Origin: an uncultured Bacteroidales bacterium
GTDB taxonomy: Bacteria; Bacteroidota; Bacteroidia; Bacteroidales; P3
DNA: 5,730 nt
Direction: 5' to 3'
Assembly (NCBI GenBank): GCA_905236405.1
Contig: CAJOQB010000215.1
Location: 1 to 5,730, forward strand
The notes beneath the pieces are model-generated. The model was not told the DNA's origin. It did not search any database and was given only the letters and a program-made list of their open reading frames with translations. Every line of letters starts with the position of its first letter. Positions within the stretch are counted from its first letter, which is position 1. The position numbers and the translations under genes are program-made. Below, piece after piece: positions 1-5,718 of the stretch.

Positions 1-1580
1 AAGCTGCGGACCGAGGAGCCCTCGGCAGTGGTGACGCGGAGTAGGTAGTTGCCTGCCGCGAGGGAGGAGACATCGATTGTGACGACGGCTTGGTCGGAGG
101 CCATCGTAAGGACCTTCTGCCCCTTGGCGTTGAACACCTCGAAGGTGGCGGGGCCGGCATCGGGTCGCTCCACCGTCAGGCGGTCGCGGGTGGGGTTGGG
201 ACGGAGGGTGAAGGCGGCGGAGTTGGCACTCTCGATGCCGGAGTTGCTCGAGAAGATGGCTGTCAGCAGGGTGTCGCTGGTGACGGTGATGGTGCGGGGA
301 TTGTCCCACACGCCGTCGCTCCACCTTTCAAAGGCACAGTTGTAGGAGGCCGTGGCCGTGACGACAGCCTGGTCGCCGTAGTGGTACAGGCTGTCGCCGG
401 TGGCGTAGCCCCAGTCGGGGTTGTTGACGGCGGTGCGTACCGCATACCAGTCCTGCTCCTGCACGAACCGTGCGACATAATGGGTGTCGAAGTGGACGGT
501 CACCGTGCGTGGGTTAGCGGTGACGCCGTCGCTCCACCGCACGAAATGGCTGCCCGGGTTGGCCACTGCCGCGATGGTCACCTGCTCACCCTCGTAGTAG
601 AGTCCGCTGCCCGTGGCGCTGCCCAGGGCGGCGTCCTCAGGCTCCACCCTGACCTCCTTGAAGTCCACGATGGGGAAGAGGCAGAGAGCAGCCCCAATCC
701 CTTGCTGACAGTAGTAGTGGACAGGTTGTCCATCACGTCCTGTTCTGGGACAGCCATAATATAAGCTCCATTCGTGTTCCAACTGTACGTTGCCATGGTC
801 TATAATCGTCTCATCGGAATTGGGGTCGGTGTTATAATCCCAGTGTATGTTGTCTATCTCCACCATCAACGGACGGTACGGGTTCCAGCGAACAGAGTCT
901 TGCGTCACTTCGTTGTATACCTTGCGGCATTCCGTGTTAAAGAGCGAGGCTATGATGTAGAAGTCGGTGTCCACCCAGATGGGCGACTTGAAGAAGCCTT
1001 CGTAGACATACAGCTTGTTGTAGCCTCTGTCGGGATTGATGTTCTTCGGCAACAGCATGACGCGATAGTTGGCAGTGTCCCACCGCACCGAGTCGATGGG
1101 GTAGATCCAATCACCGTGACGGCTGCTGTCGTACACTATAGAGTGGTCCGGCAAGATAATAGGCCGGTATACTCTGGGTTCGGCAGGCTGTCCTATCCAC
1201 AGGTATTCCGGCAGGACCTCGGGCAGGGTGAGGCCGGGGGTGTCCACCCAGTCGGGATGCTCGTAGATACTGTCTATGGGTCTCTCGAGTCCGACGGCCA
1301 GCCCCTTGATGGGGATGGGACGGTCGGTCCAGTGGTAGTTGGCCAGACGCATCTTGGGTACATAAAGGATATTGTCGTTATAGTTAACATGATTTGAATA
1401 TCCATCATTGCGTATAGGGAACGTCTGTCCGTTGAGAAATGCCTCGAGCGTGTCGTACCACTCCGACCAGTGGTAGTGGTTGTCGCGGTTGTACACCGTG
1501 TCGTGCGTCGTCGGGGTCTGTGCCTGCAGCGTCAATGCCAACGCTGCCGTCATAACGATGGTTACAATGTGTCTTTTCAT
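1..1580 (-). CDS. T9SS-exported protein with two InlB-like repeats, 3' end cut off by the window
   Basis: The frame is open from the ATG at 1580 to the window edge: 526 full codons and no stop. Residues 1-20 form a Sec signal peptide (MKRH, then a hydrophobic stretch, cleavage near LQA-Q). Residues about 21-311 match no family I recognise and carry repeated W/Y-rich phrases such as NYHWTDRPIPIKGLAV and SPIWVDTDFYI. Residues 312-372 and 378-443 are two copies of the divergent InlB B-repeat type (PF18998-like), each with RWSDGV followed two to three residues later by NPRT and ending in ARF or AIF. From 457 comes a type A T9SS sorting domain: FTLRPNPTRDRL, VFNAKGQKV, SSLAAGNYLLRV. Only about 5-8 C-terminal residues should be missing. 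In this family the protein passes through the inner membrane by Sec and the outer membrane by T9SS, then is anchored or released. It lies 18 bp after the 1599-3047 gene, so it is probably co-transcribed. Cargo function is unknown; adhesion or a surface structural role is a guess. Confidence 0.9.
   Translation of the reverse strand, partial: MKRHIVTIVMTAALALTLQAQTPTTHDTVYNRDNHYHWSEWYDTLEAFLNGQTFPIRNDGYSNHVNYNDNILYVPKMRLANYHWTDRPIPIKGLAVGLERPIDSIYEHPDWVDTPGLTLPEVLPEYLWIGQPAEPRVYRPIILPDHSIVYDSSRHGDWIYPIDSVRWDTANYRVMLLPKNINPDRGYNKLYVYEGFFKSPIWVDTDFYIIASLFNTECRKVYNEVTQDSVRWNPYRPLMVEIDNIHWDYNTDPNSDETIIDHGNVQLEHEWSLYYGCPRTGRDGQPVHYYCQQGIGAALCLFPIVDFKEVRVEPEDAALGSATGSGLYYEGEQVTIAAVANPGSHFVRWSDGVTANPRTVTVHFDTHYVARFVQEQDWYAVRTAVNNPDWGYATGDSLYHYGDQAVVTATASYNCAFERWSDGVWDNPRTITVTSDTLLTAIFSSNSGIESANSAAFTLRPNPTRDRLTVERPDAGPATFEVFNAKGQKVLTMASDQAVVTIDVSSLAAGNYLLRVTTAEGSSVRS
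310..538 (-). repeat. Duplicated InlB-like domain marked by a 16-bp identical repeat
   Basis: The 16-mer ACGCCGTCGCTCCACC (plus strand) occurs at 310-325 and again at 523-538, a period of 213 bp or exactly 71 codons. It encodes the RWSDGV core of each InlB-like repeat on the minus strand. The rest of the two units has diverged (for example EGEQVTIAAVANPG against YGDQAVVTATATAS), so this is an old intragenic duplication. Confidence 0.8.
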
Positions 1581-1586
1581 GGGTGT

Positions 1587-1593
1587 CTCCTTT
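1587..1593 (-). promoter_or_regulatory. Shine-Dalgarno site AAAGGAG for the T9SS-cargo gene
   Basis: AAAGGAG lies on the minus strand six bases (ACACCC) before the ATG at 1580, inside the 18-bp gap after the TAA of the upstream gene. It supports this start codon. It stands out because no other gene in the window has such a site, and Bacteroidota genes usually rely on A-rich, unstructured leaders. Confidence 0.7.
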
Positions 1594-1598
1594 CTTTG

Positions 1599-3047
1599 TT
1601 ATTGGTTGTTTTGGTTTGTAGGCTGTCGTTCTTCATAGTGCTTGACGCACTTGACTTCTGTCTCTCCTGCCCCTTTCTCCTCCGGAAGAGTTCCCCAATA
1701 TTTTTTGTTGTTCTCGAAGATGAGTTTCAAGTAGGGCTTGACCGTTCTGCTGTCGGGATGCTCGTGGGTGGTGATCAGCATCTTGTCGATTCTCATGCAG
1801 GAGGGGTCGGTGTCGTTGAAGGTGCCGTTGTACTGCGACAGGTATTCGTGCTTGTAGGCGTCTGTCTCCGTGTAGTGGCCCGCTGTGACGAACGTCGATT
1901 CGTCCAGCCTGTCGATGGAGTGCAGTCGTGTGCCGGGGACGTCGGCGTAATAGTCATAATAGATGTCGGGGTGGACTTTGGGCAGACGGAAGACAAAGTC
2001 ATAAAAGCCAGGCTCCCTGATGATGCCGTTAAACTGCTTTCGGGTAAGGATGTAGGTCATGCCGGCTCGGGGAAGGATGACAGCCTCCTTGGGGCTCAGC
2101 AGGCTGTCGGTGGCGACAAGGTGGAATTCCGTGGTGGGTGTCAGCGGCAGGAAATAGTTCGAATAGATGCCATAATACTCCAGTCTGTGGTACAGCGATG
2201 TCAACACCTGCACATGGTTGTTGGAGGGATCCAGGCATAGGATAATGTCACTCCAGTTGGGAGCGAAACTGAAGGTGGAAGGCAGCGAGAGCAATTGCAA
2301 CTCCCCCGTGGCACTTATGCCTGTATTGAGGTCGACGGGCGGCACGGTGACCACGCCGATGCTATCGGTTCCTCCCTTGTACGAGGTGGCGACATGCACG
2401 GTTTGCGAAGTGACCACCACATCGGTGAGTTCCCCGGGTTTGTGTGGTTGTCTGAAGGTACGGTAGTGCCACGGTGCACTATGAAGATACACGTCGTAGT
2501 TGCCCGCCATCACAAAGGCAGAGAGCTGCGTCAGGACAAACTTTCCGACGGCACCGATTAGATACAGGGAGTCGACATCGTTAAAGTGGCTGACATCGAG
2601 TCGTGTGAGCATCCTTGTAGCCTCGACAAGCATGGTGTCCACGGCACAGACACCGTTGTTGCGCAGCATCTCCTCGATGGAGAAACGTCCGAGGAGGCCG
2701 CTGGTGGTGCCGTCGGGCAGCTCAATACTGCCGCAGAAGAAGCACATGCTGTCGAGTATCTCCATGTCGCTTACCTGCATCTCGACCGGCAAGGGAAAGT
2801 TGACCGACGGGACACCCTGATGGGTGTGCTCCGTTATGGCGAAATAGTAACGGACAGGGTTGCCGGTGGCGAAATCACTGTACATGAAACATGTGAGGAC
2901 CTTTTTTTCCTGGTAGGCCCTGATGAGGGTGGGCTTGGCGGAGAACGCGTTCTCGAACTCCGTGCGGTGATGTGTGCTGACAACACTCTGGGCTGTGCAA
3001 AGGGTTGCGAAGCATAAAACCGATAATAATAAATAAAGCTTCTTCAT
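1599..3047 (-). CDS. Secreted protein of unknown function, possibly beta-propeller-like
   Basis: This is an intact 482-residue protein. Residues 1-19 form a Sec signal peptide (MKKLYLLLSVLCFATLCTA, then Q20). The cysteines at 12 and 17 are not in a lipobox, since both have Leu before them, so it should not be a lipoprotein. I recognise no named family. The mature part looks all-beta: phrases of the type MEILDSMCFFCGSI then SGLLGRFSIEEM, DVVVTSQTVHVATSYK, and WSDIILCLDPSNNHVQVLTS alternate short strands with turns, as blades of a beta-propeller do; this is weak inference. The C-terminus is charged and polar (ERQPTNQNNQ) with no T9SS or PorSS sorting domain, so periplasm or outer-membrane inner face is likely. 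The start at 3047 is preceded by an AT-rich leader (AATAATAAACAAC) and no Shine-Dalgarno site. It is the first gene of a two-gene unit with the T9SS cargo. No TAnnTTTG promoter match was found in the gap upstream. Confidence 0.88.
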   Translation of the reverse strand: MKKLYLLLSVLCFATLCTAQSVVSTHHRTEFENAFSAKPTLIRAYQEKKVLTCFMYSDFATGNPVRYYFAITEHTHQGVPSVNFPLPVEMQVSDMEILDSMCFFCGSIELPDGTTSGLLGRFSIEEMLRNNGVCAVDTMLVEATRMLTRLDVSHFNDVDSLYLIGAVGKFVLTQLSAFVMAGNYDVYLHSAPWHYRTFRQPHKPGELTDVVVTSQTVHVATSYKGGTDSIGVVTVPPVDLNTGISATGELQLLSLPSTFSFAPNWSDIILCLDPSNNHVQVLTSLYHRLEYYGIYSNYFLPLTPTTEFHLVATDSLLSPKEAVILPRAGMTYILTRKQFNGIIREPGFYDFVFRLPKVHPDIYYDYYADVPGTRLHSIDRLDESTFVTAGHYTETDAYKHEYLSQYNGTFNDTDPSCMRIDKMLITTHEHPDSRTVKPYLKLIFENNKKYWGTLPEEKGAGETEVKCVKHYEERQPTNQNNQ

Positions 3048-3073
3048 GTTGTTTATTATTAGATTGTTTTATC

Positions 3074-3118
3074 TGCACAGTGTTTAATTCTATCGTTGCG
3101 AGGGCTGTGCATTCCCTC
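3074..3118 (-). promoter_or_regulatory. Possible H-type pseudoknot in the leader of the secreted-protein gene
   Basis: Read on the minus strand: GAGGG (3118-3114), AA, TGCACAG (3111-3105), CCCTC (3104-3100), 19 bases, then CTGTGCA (3080-3074). GAGGG pairs with CCCTC (5 bp) and the loop heptamer TGCACAG pairs perfectly with CTGTGCA downstream, which is the arrangement of an H-type pseudoknot with no base between the stems. It ends 26 bases before the ATG at 3047. I could not match it to a known riboswitch. Perfect 7-bp inverted repeats arise by chance in a region this long, so this is only a candidate. Confidence 0.3.
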
Positions 3119-3135
3119 ACACAATACTTTTTGCC

Positions 3136-3184
3136 GCCTCACGTTATGTTGGTGGCATTTGTGAGGCTGGGCCTTCGGTGCCTC
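3136..3184 (-). repeat. Two mutually exclusive hairpins sharing one arm
   Basis: GTGAGGC at 3161-3167 is perfectly complementary to GCCTCAC at 3136-3142 (18-base loop), while its GAGGC part (3163-3167) is also complementary to GCCTC at 3180-3184 (12-base loop). Only one pairing can form at a time, as in attenuator leaders. There is no T-run on the minus strand after either hairpin. Function is unproved. Confidence 0.35.
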
Positions 3185-3253
3185 GGGTGCAGGGTGGCAG
3201 GGAAGAGCGGAAGTGGCGTTTTCTTTTTTACCGCCCTCCCTGCGAATGCACCC
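3185..3253 (-). repeat. Long nested inverted repeat between two transcription units
   Basis: GGGTGCA (3185-3191) pairs with TGCACCC (3247-3253), inside it GCAGGG (3197-3202) with CCCTGC (3238-3243), and inside that GCGG (3207-3210) with CCGC (3231-3234). Together they give a 69-base imperfect hairpin with small internal loops and a pyrimidine-rich apical loop on the plus strand. It follows the terminator-like hairpin on the minus strand. It may be part of a compound transcript end or of the downstream leader. Confidence 0.4.
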
Positions 3254-3263
3254 TTTCTTTGTC

Positions 3264-3304
3264 AAGCCCCGTCACAGCGGCACACACAGTCTTGTGCGGG
3301 GCTT
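3264..3304 (-). terminator. Terminator-like hairpin after the lipoprotein gene
   Basis: AAGCCCCG (3264-3271) and CGGGGCTT (3297-3304) form a perfect 8-bp GC-rich stem. After a one-base bulge it continues with CACA (3273-3276) against TGTG (3293-3296). It starts 60 bases past the stop codon of the lipoprotein gene. On the minus strand only CTT, with no long T-run, follows the stem; on the plus strand CTTTCTC follows, so it may work better in that direction. The location between two minus-strand units supports a transcript end. Confidence 0.45.
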
Positions 3305-3364
3305 TCTCATATGAACTTCATGGCATCTTGAGTTTAGCACGAACAATGCTTTGCTGTACGTCGG

Positions 3365-3958
3365 TTACTGGATGATGATGAAGAGGTACTGCCCGTCACG
3401 GTAGACAGGGTAATCGCCGTTGATGGTGATGGGACTTGAAATGCCCAGGTCACTCAGAATGGCGGGATGGTTGACGGTGATGGGATTGGAGAAGGTGAGC
3501 GTGTCGCTCGAGAAAATCCAGTTGGCCTCGTTGGGATTGAGGGTGCTGTCGATGGCATAGACAATGCCATGGTCGGTGGCCATCAACGCTCCGTCGACCA
3601 TGATATCATAGAGGGCACCGGAGAAGTTGCCGTCATCGGTGACGCACACGCCATGATCATAACTGTACATGGAGAGGGCACAGACCGGCAGCAGGCTGGG
3701 ATTCGACGCGATGGTTCCCGTCCCGCCATTGACCGGCACGGCGTTGGAGCCTTTCTTGATCTTGCTGATGATACGCTCGGTGACCCTGATGGCCAAGTTC
3801 ATCAAGCCACCCGTTTTGGGAGAGACGGAGGGTTCTGTGACAGTCATGGGCACAGGGGTCTGTGCTTCGACACTTTCTTCTTTCTGGCAACTGGAGACGG
3901 CCAGACACTGGGAGACCATGATGGCGACCATGGCGGAGGTAATGATGTTTTTCTTCAT
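3365..3958 (-). CDS. Probable surface-exposed lipoprotein, unknown function
   Basis: The protein has 197 residues. Residues 1-23 form a lipoprotein signal peptide with lipobox VSSC, Cys24 being the lipidated residue. The mature start is C-Q-K-E-E. In Bacteroidota, K followed by two acidic residues just after the cysteine is the lipoprotein export signal described in Capnocytophaga, so the protein is predicted to reach the cell surface. A Pro/Thr/Ser-rich linker (about 30-50) leads to a short basic, possibly helical stretch (AIRVTERIISKIKKGS) and a beta-rich domain (about 90-197) with phrases LYDIMVDGALMATDHG, ANWIFSSDTLTFSNPITVNH and SPITINGDYPVYRDGQ. Cys93 and Cys105 could form a disulfide. 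No known family is recognised. It starts 41 bp after the membrane-protein gene in AT-rich DNA with no visible promoter or Shine-Dalgarno site, so it is probably the last gene of the sigma-factor unit; the terminator-like hairpin follows. Confidence 0.88.
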   Translation of the reverse strand: MKKNIITSAMVAIMVSQCLAVSSCQKEESVEAQTPVPMTVTEPSVSPKTGGLMNLAIRVTERIISKIKKGSNAVPVNGGTGTIASNPSLLPVCALSMYSYDHGVCVTDDGNFSGALYDIMVDGALMATDHGIVYAIDSTLNPNEANWIFSSDTLTFSNPITVNHPAILSDLGISSPITINGDYPVYRDGQYLFIIIQ

Positions 3959-3999
3959 GATGATTAAATTTTTATGTTGTTAATAAATGAATTGGACTT

Positions 4000-4686
4000 C
4001 TATTTGTCGGACGAGGAAAGGCGGTCGGCTTTTTCTATCATCCGTTTGGCCTGTCTCAGGTGCCGCTTGTTGCTCAGCCAGTCGCGGTAGTAGACATAGG
4101 CGGAGAGCGCCACGCCGGCCAACAGACCCGCGACGAACATGGCGACGGCGACATCGCTGTTCTGATGGAAGACGGCGGGGTCGAGAAGGTTGGCACGGTT
4201 GTCCTCGTAGTATATCACTGGGACGGCGACGGCGGCAAGGAAGGGGGCGGCGGACATGGCGACGATGAAGTCGACACGCATCACCCTCCACTTCTTGTCG
4301 GACAGCCGGAGAAAGGACGAGTCGAAGGCAGGGGCACGCTGCACCCTCCACATCCAGTAGAGCGACAGGACGTTGGGGACGACGACGGCCAAGGACAAGA
4401 CGATGTCAAGCCAGTAGAGCAGGGCGAGCGTCCCAAGCCCCTTGAACATGGGCGCCAAAGAGAGGGAATAGGCAAAGTCGGCGAAAAACAGGAGGACGAC
4501 CAACACCTCGAAGGCAAAACGTATCCTCTCGCCGAGGACACGCCGGCGGATATAACTCATAGGTGGGTTCACCAGCGGACGGTTGTCAGGGTTGTTAGCG
4601 GCGGTGGATTGGTAGGATGCCCGCATCTCTTCAAGGAACTGCTCTTCCTCTGGACTGAGGGGTTCGTATGAGCCGTTGTTGTTCAT
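4000..4686 (-). CDS. Four-helix inner-membrane protein coupled to the sigma factor gene
   Basis: The protein has 228 residues. An acidic soluble N-terminus (PLSPEEEQFLEEMRASYQ, to about residue 55) ends in a basic patch YIRRRVLGERIR. Four hydrophobic segments follow at about 56-78, 86-112, 138-160 and 178-200, then a basic C-tail (RDWLSNKRHLRQAKRMIEKADR). Arg/Lys clusters next to helices 1 and 4 place both ends in the cytoplasm by the positive-inside rule. The ATG shares one base with the TAA of the sigma gene (TAATG), which suggests translational coupling and a fixed ratio of the two proteins. I recognise no family and see no ZAS zinc motif (HxxxCxxC) or FecR-like domain. By position it could be an anti-sigma factor or sensor for the adjacent sigma factor; this rests on gene order alone. 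The start is the first ATG and fits the overlap. Confidence 0.88.
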   Translation of the reverse strand: MNNNGSYEPLSPEEEQFLEEMRASYQSTAANNPDNRPLVNPPMSYIRRRVLGERIRFAFEVLVVLLFFADFAYSLSLAPMFKGLGTLALLYWLDIVLSLAVVVPNVLSLYWMWRVQRAPAFDSSFLRLSDKKWRVMRVDFIVAMSAAPFLAAVAVPVIYYEDNRANLLDPAVFHQNSDVAVAMFVAGLLAGVALSAYVYYRDWLSNKRHLRQAKRMIEKADRLSSSDK

Positions 4687-5282
4687 TATTGTATTTTTTT
4701 AGAGGGTTTCTTTATTGCTTTGAGTTTCTTTGTGATTTCGTTGATTCGTCGATAGACAGTGCTCTGCGACCGATTGATGCTGTCGCCTATCTCGCGCGGG
4801 GTGTATCCCGCCAAGACAAGCCTTATCAAATCCGACTCCTCAGGTTCGAGCATGCCAATCAGCTCATTGATGTCTTCCTTGTCCGTATCGACACGGGAAA
4901 CCTCTTCGGACAGGCTGTCTCTGTATTCAATCCGTCTGGTTTCCCTGCTGTGGCGGCGGTACGAGTCGAGCGCGACATAGCGGACTTTCCTGAAGACACA
5001 ATAATGCTCGAACCTCAATGTTGCCTGTTCGATGTCGGTGACCGGCTTCCGGGGACGAAACATCTTGACCGCCCGTGCTATTTTGTCAACATCTTGCCAC
5101 AACTGGAGTGTGATCTCGTTGAAGAGACTCTGCTGAAGGTAATTGTCGCCAGGGTAGAACAAACGACATCGAGCCTCTATCTCTTCCCTGTAGCGGTCAT
5201 AGAGGTAGTCGAAATAGGTTTCGGACCTCTTGTTTGTCGGTATATGTACATGGGTGTGCATAAGAACGTTTTTTGCCCCCAT
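4686..5282 (-). CDS. Divergent ECF-type RNA polymerase sigma factor
   Basis: With the start at 5282 the protein has 198 residues, the usual ECF length. A region 2-like part begins at about 21 (ETYFDYLYDRYREEIEARC), has LFNEITLQLWQDV at 53-65 in the place of the usual QEVFLRLW, and RKVRYVALDSYRRHSRE at about 98-114 in the place of region 2.4. Region 4 spans about 137-190 (MLEPEESDLIRLVLAGYTPR, then EIGDSINRSQSTVYRRINEI), a clear helix-turn-helix that would contact the -35-type element. Sigma factors of this class direct core RNA polymerase to a few promoters, often in response to envelope cues. The open frame runs upstream to 5510, but those 76 codons cross the promoter at 5357-5387 and AT-rich DNA and resemble no sigma factor, so I reject that start. 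ATG at 5261 (191 residues) is an equally possible start. The stretch between regions 2.1 and 2.4 (about 66-95) is longer than typical. Confidence 0.82.
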   Translation of the reverse strand: MGAKNVLMHTHVHIPTNKRSETYFDYLYDRYREEIEARCRLFYPGDNYLQQSLFNEITLQLWQDVDKIARAVKMFRPRKPVTDIEQATLRFEHYCVFRKVRYVALDSYRRHSRETRRIEYRDSLSEEVSRVDTDKEDINELIGMLEPEESDLIRLVLAGYTPREIGDSINRSQSTVYRRINEITKKLKAIKKPSKKIQ

Positions 5283-5317
5283 AAACGAACAAACTCGTCG
5301 ATTTTTCTCATTTTGGT

Positions 5318-5332
5318 AAAAAAAATTTTTTT
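5318..5332. repeat. A8T7 homopolymer tract in the sigma-factor leader
   Basis: Eight A are followed directly by seven T on the plus strand. The tract lies between the predicted transcription start (about 5350) and the start codon of the sigma gene. Such A/T tracts bend DNA and are prone to slippage during replication. Confidence 0.75.
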
Positions 5333-5356
5333 CATGACATACAAACAACTGAAACA

Positions 5357-5387
5357 CAAATCTATATTTAAATGTTAAAAATTGCAA
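5357..5387 (-). promoter_or_regulatory. Bacteroidota-type promoter for the sigma-factor unit
   Basis: On the minus strand TTG (5387-5385) is followed after 20 bases by TAGATTTG (5364-5357), a full match to the TAnnTTTG -7 box. Transcription should begin near 5350, leaving a leader of about 70 bases to the ATG at 5282. The position also argues against any sigma start upstream of it. Confidence 0.7.
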
Positions 5388-5446
5388 TCCGTTAGGTGAA
5401 CAAAGTCTCGAGGTTGAAAATTTGAACTCCATTTTTCGTTTTTCCG

Positions 5447-5462
5447 ACCCTCCGAGGAGGGT
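5447..5462. repeat. Short hairpin ACCCTC-CGAG-GAGGGT in the divergent region
   Basis: ACCCTC (5447-5452) and GAGGGT (5457-5462) form a perfect 6-bp stem with a four-base loop, followed on the plus strand by TTT. GGAGGGT recurs at 5470-5476, so the left arm has two possible partners. It could stop plus-strand read-through arising from the sigma region, but no plus-strand gene lies upstream. The stem is short. Confidence 0.4.
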
Positions 5463-5530
5463 TTTGGGAGGAGGGTGAGAAGGGCTCCATACGGAAAACT
5501 TTTTTCTCAAACAAGCGTTTTAACTTTTGG

Positions 5531-5580
5531 ATGCACTTATTTCCACTTAGTGGCACTTAGTGGCAGTTAGTGGCACTTAG
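5531..5580. repeat. Array of five phased 10-bp repeats, consensus TGGCACTTAG
   Basis: Five consecutive decamers fill this stretch: ATGCACTTAT, TTCCACTTAG, TGGCACTTAG, TGGCAGTTAG, TGGCACTTAG. The last four match the consensus at eight or more of ten positions; the first at seven. Each junction forms a near-palindrome CAC-TTA-GTG, so the array can be read as overlapping inverted half-sites repeated once per helical turn. It sits about 65 bp upstream of the plus-strand -33 box and about 145 bp upstream of the minus-strand promoter, as an operator for either could. Confidence 0.85.
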
Positions 5581-5645
5581 CGTCTACTTCGTCGACACCC
5601 TGTTAACATTTCTTGTGGCAGGGGCGGCAGCGAGTGAAAAAATAA

Positions 5646-5676
5646 TTTGGTGGTTCCATTTCTTGTTGTATCTTTG
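5646..5676 (+). promoter_or_regulatory. Bacteroidota-type promoter for the rightward gene
   Basis: TTTG (5646-5649), 19 bases, then TATCTTTG (5669-5676) is a full match to the -33/-7 consensus with normal spacing. Transcription should begin near 5683, about 36 bases before the ATG at 5719. Confidence 0.8.
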
Positions 5677-5718
5677 CCGCTGATTAGACCATCGAAAACG
5701 AAACCAAAATATCATGCC

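Noticed and set aside
578..796. Possible frameshift in the T9SS-cargo gene, suggested by a minus-strand frame starting MATYSWNTNGAY
   Set aside because: Codon-by-codon reading from 1580 to 1 gives one uninterrupted frame with sensible sequence through this stretch, so the other frame is a shadow.
90..2240. Long plus-strand open frames at 90-764, 774-1397 and 1470-2240
   Set aside because: They are antisense to the two secreted-protein genes, low in complexity (V/G/R-rich) and have no signal, domain or promoter; they arise from the GC-rich codon use of the true genes.
3005..3375. Small open frames in the 3048-3364 gap on both strands
   Set aside because: They overlap the inverted repeats, have no supporting start signals and give cysteine- and proline-rich products with no likeness to known proteins.
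4060..5378. Plus-strand open frames at 4060-4671 and 4668-5378
   Set aside because: They lie opposite the membrane-protein and sigma genes, whose products have clear helices and a helix-turn-helix; the antisense products show no recognisable features.
5283..5510. N-terminal 76 codons of the sigma-factor frame
   Set aside because: A consensus promoter lies inside, base composition is that of intergenic DNA, and ECF sigma factors are normally 170-200 residues long.
5531..5580. CRISPR array or origin iterons
   Set aside because: The repeats are 10 bp with no spacers, and there is no replication initiator, cas gene or DnaA-box cluster nearby.
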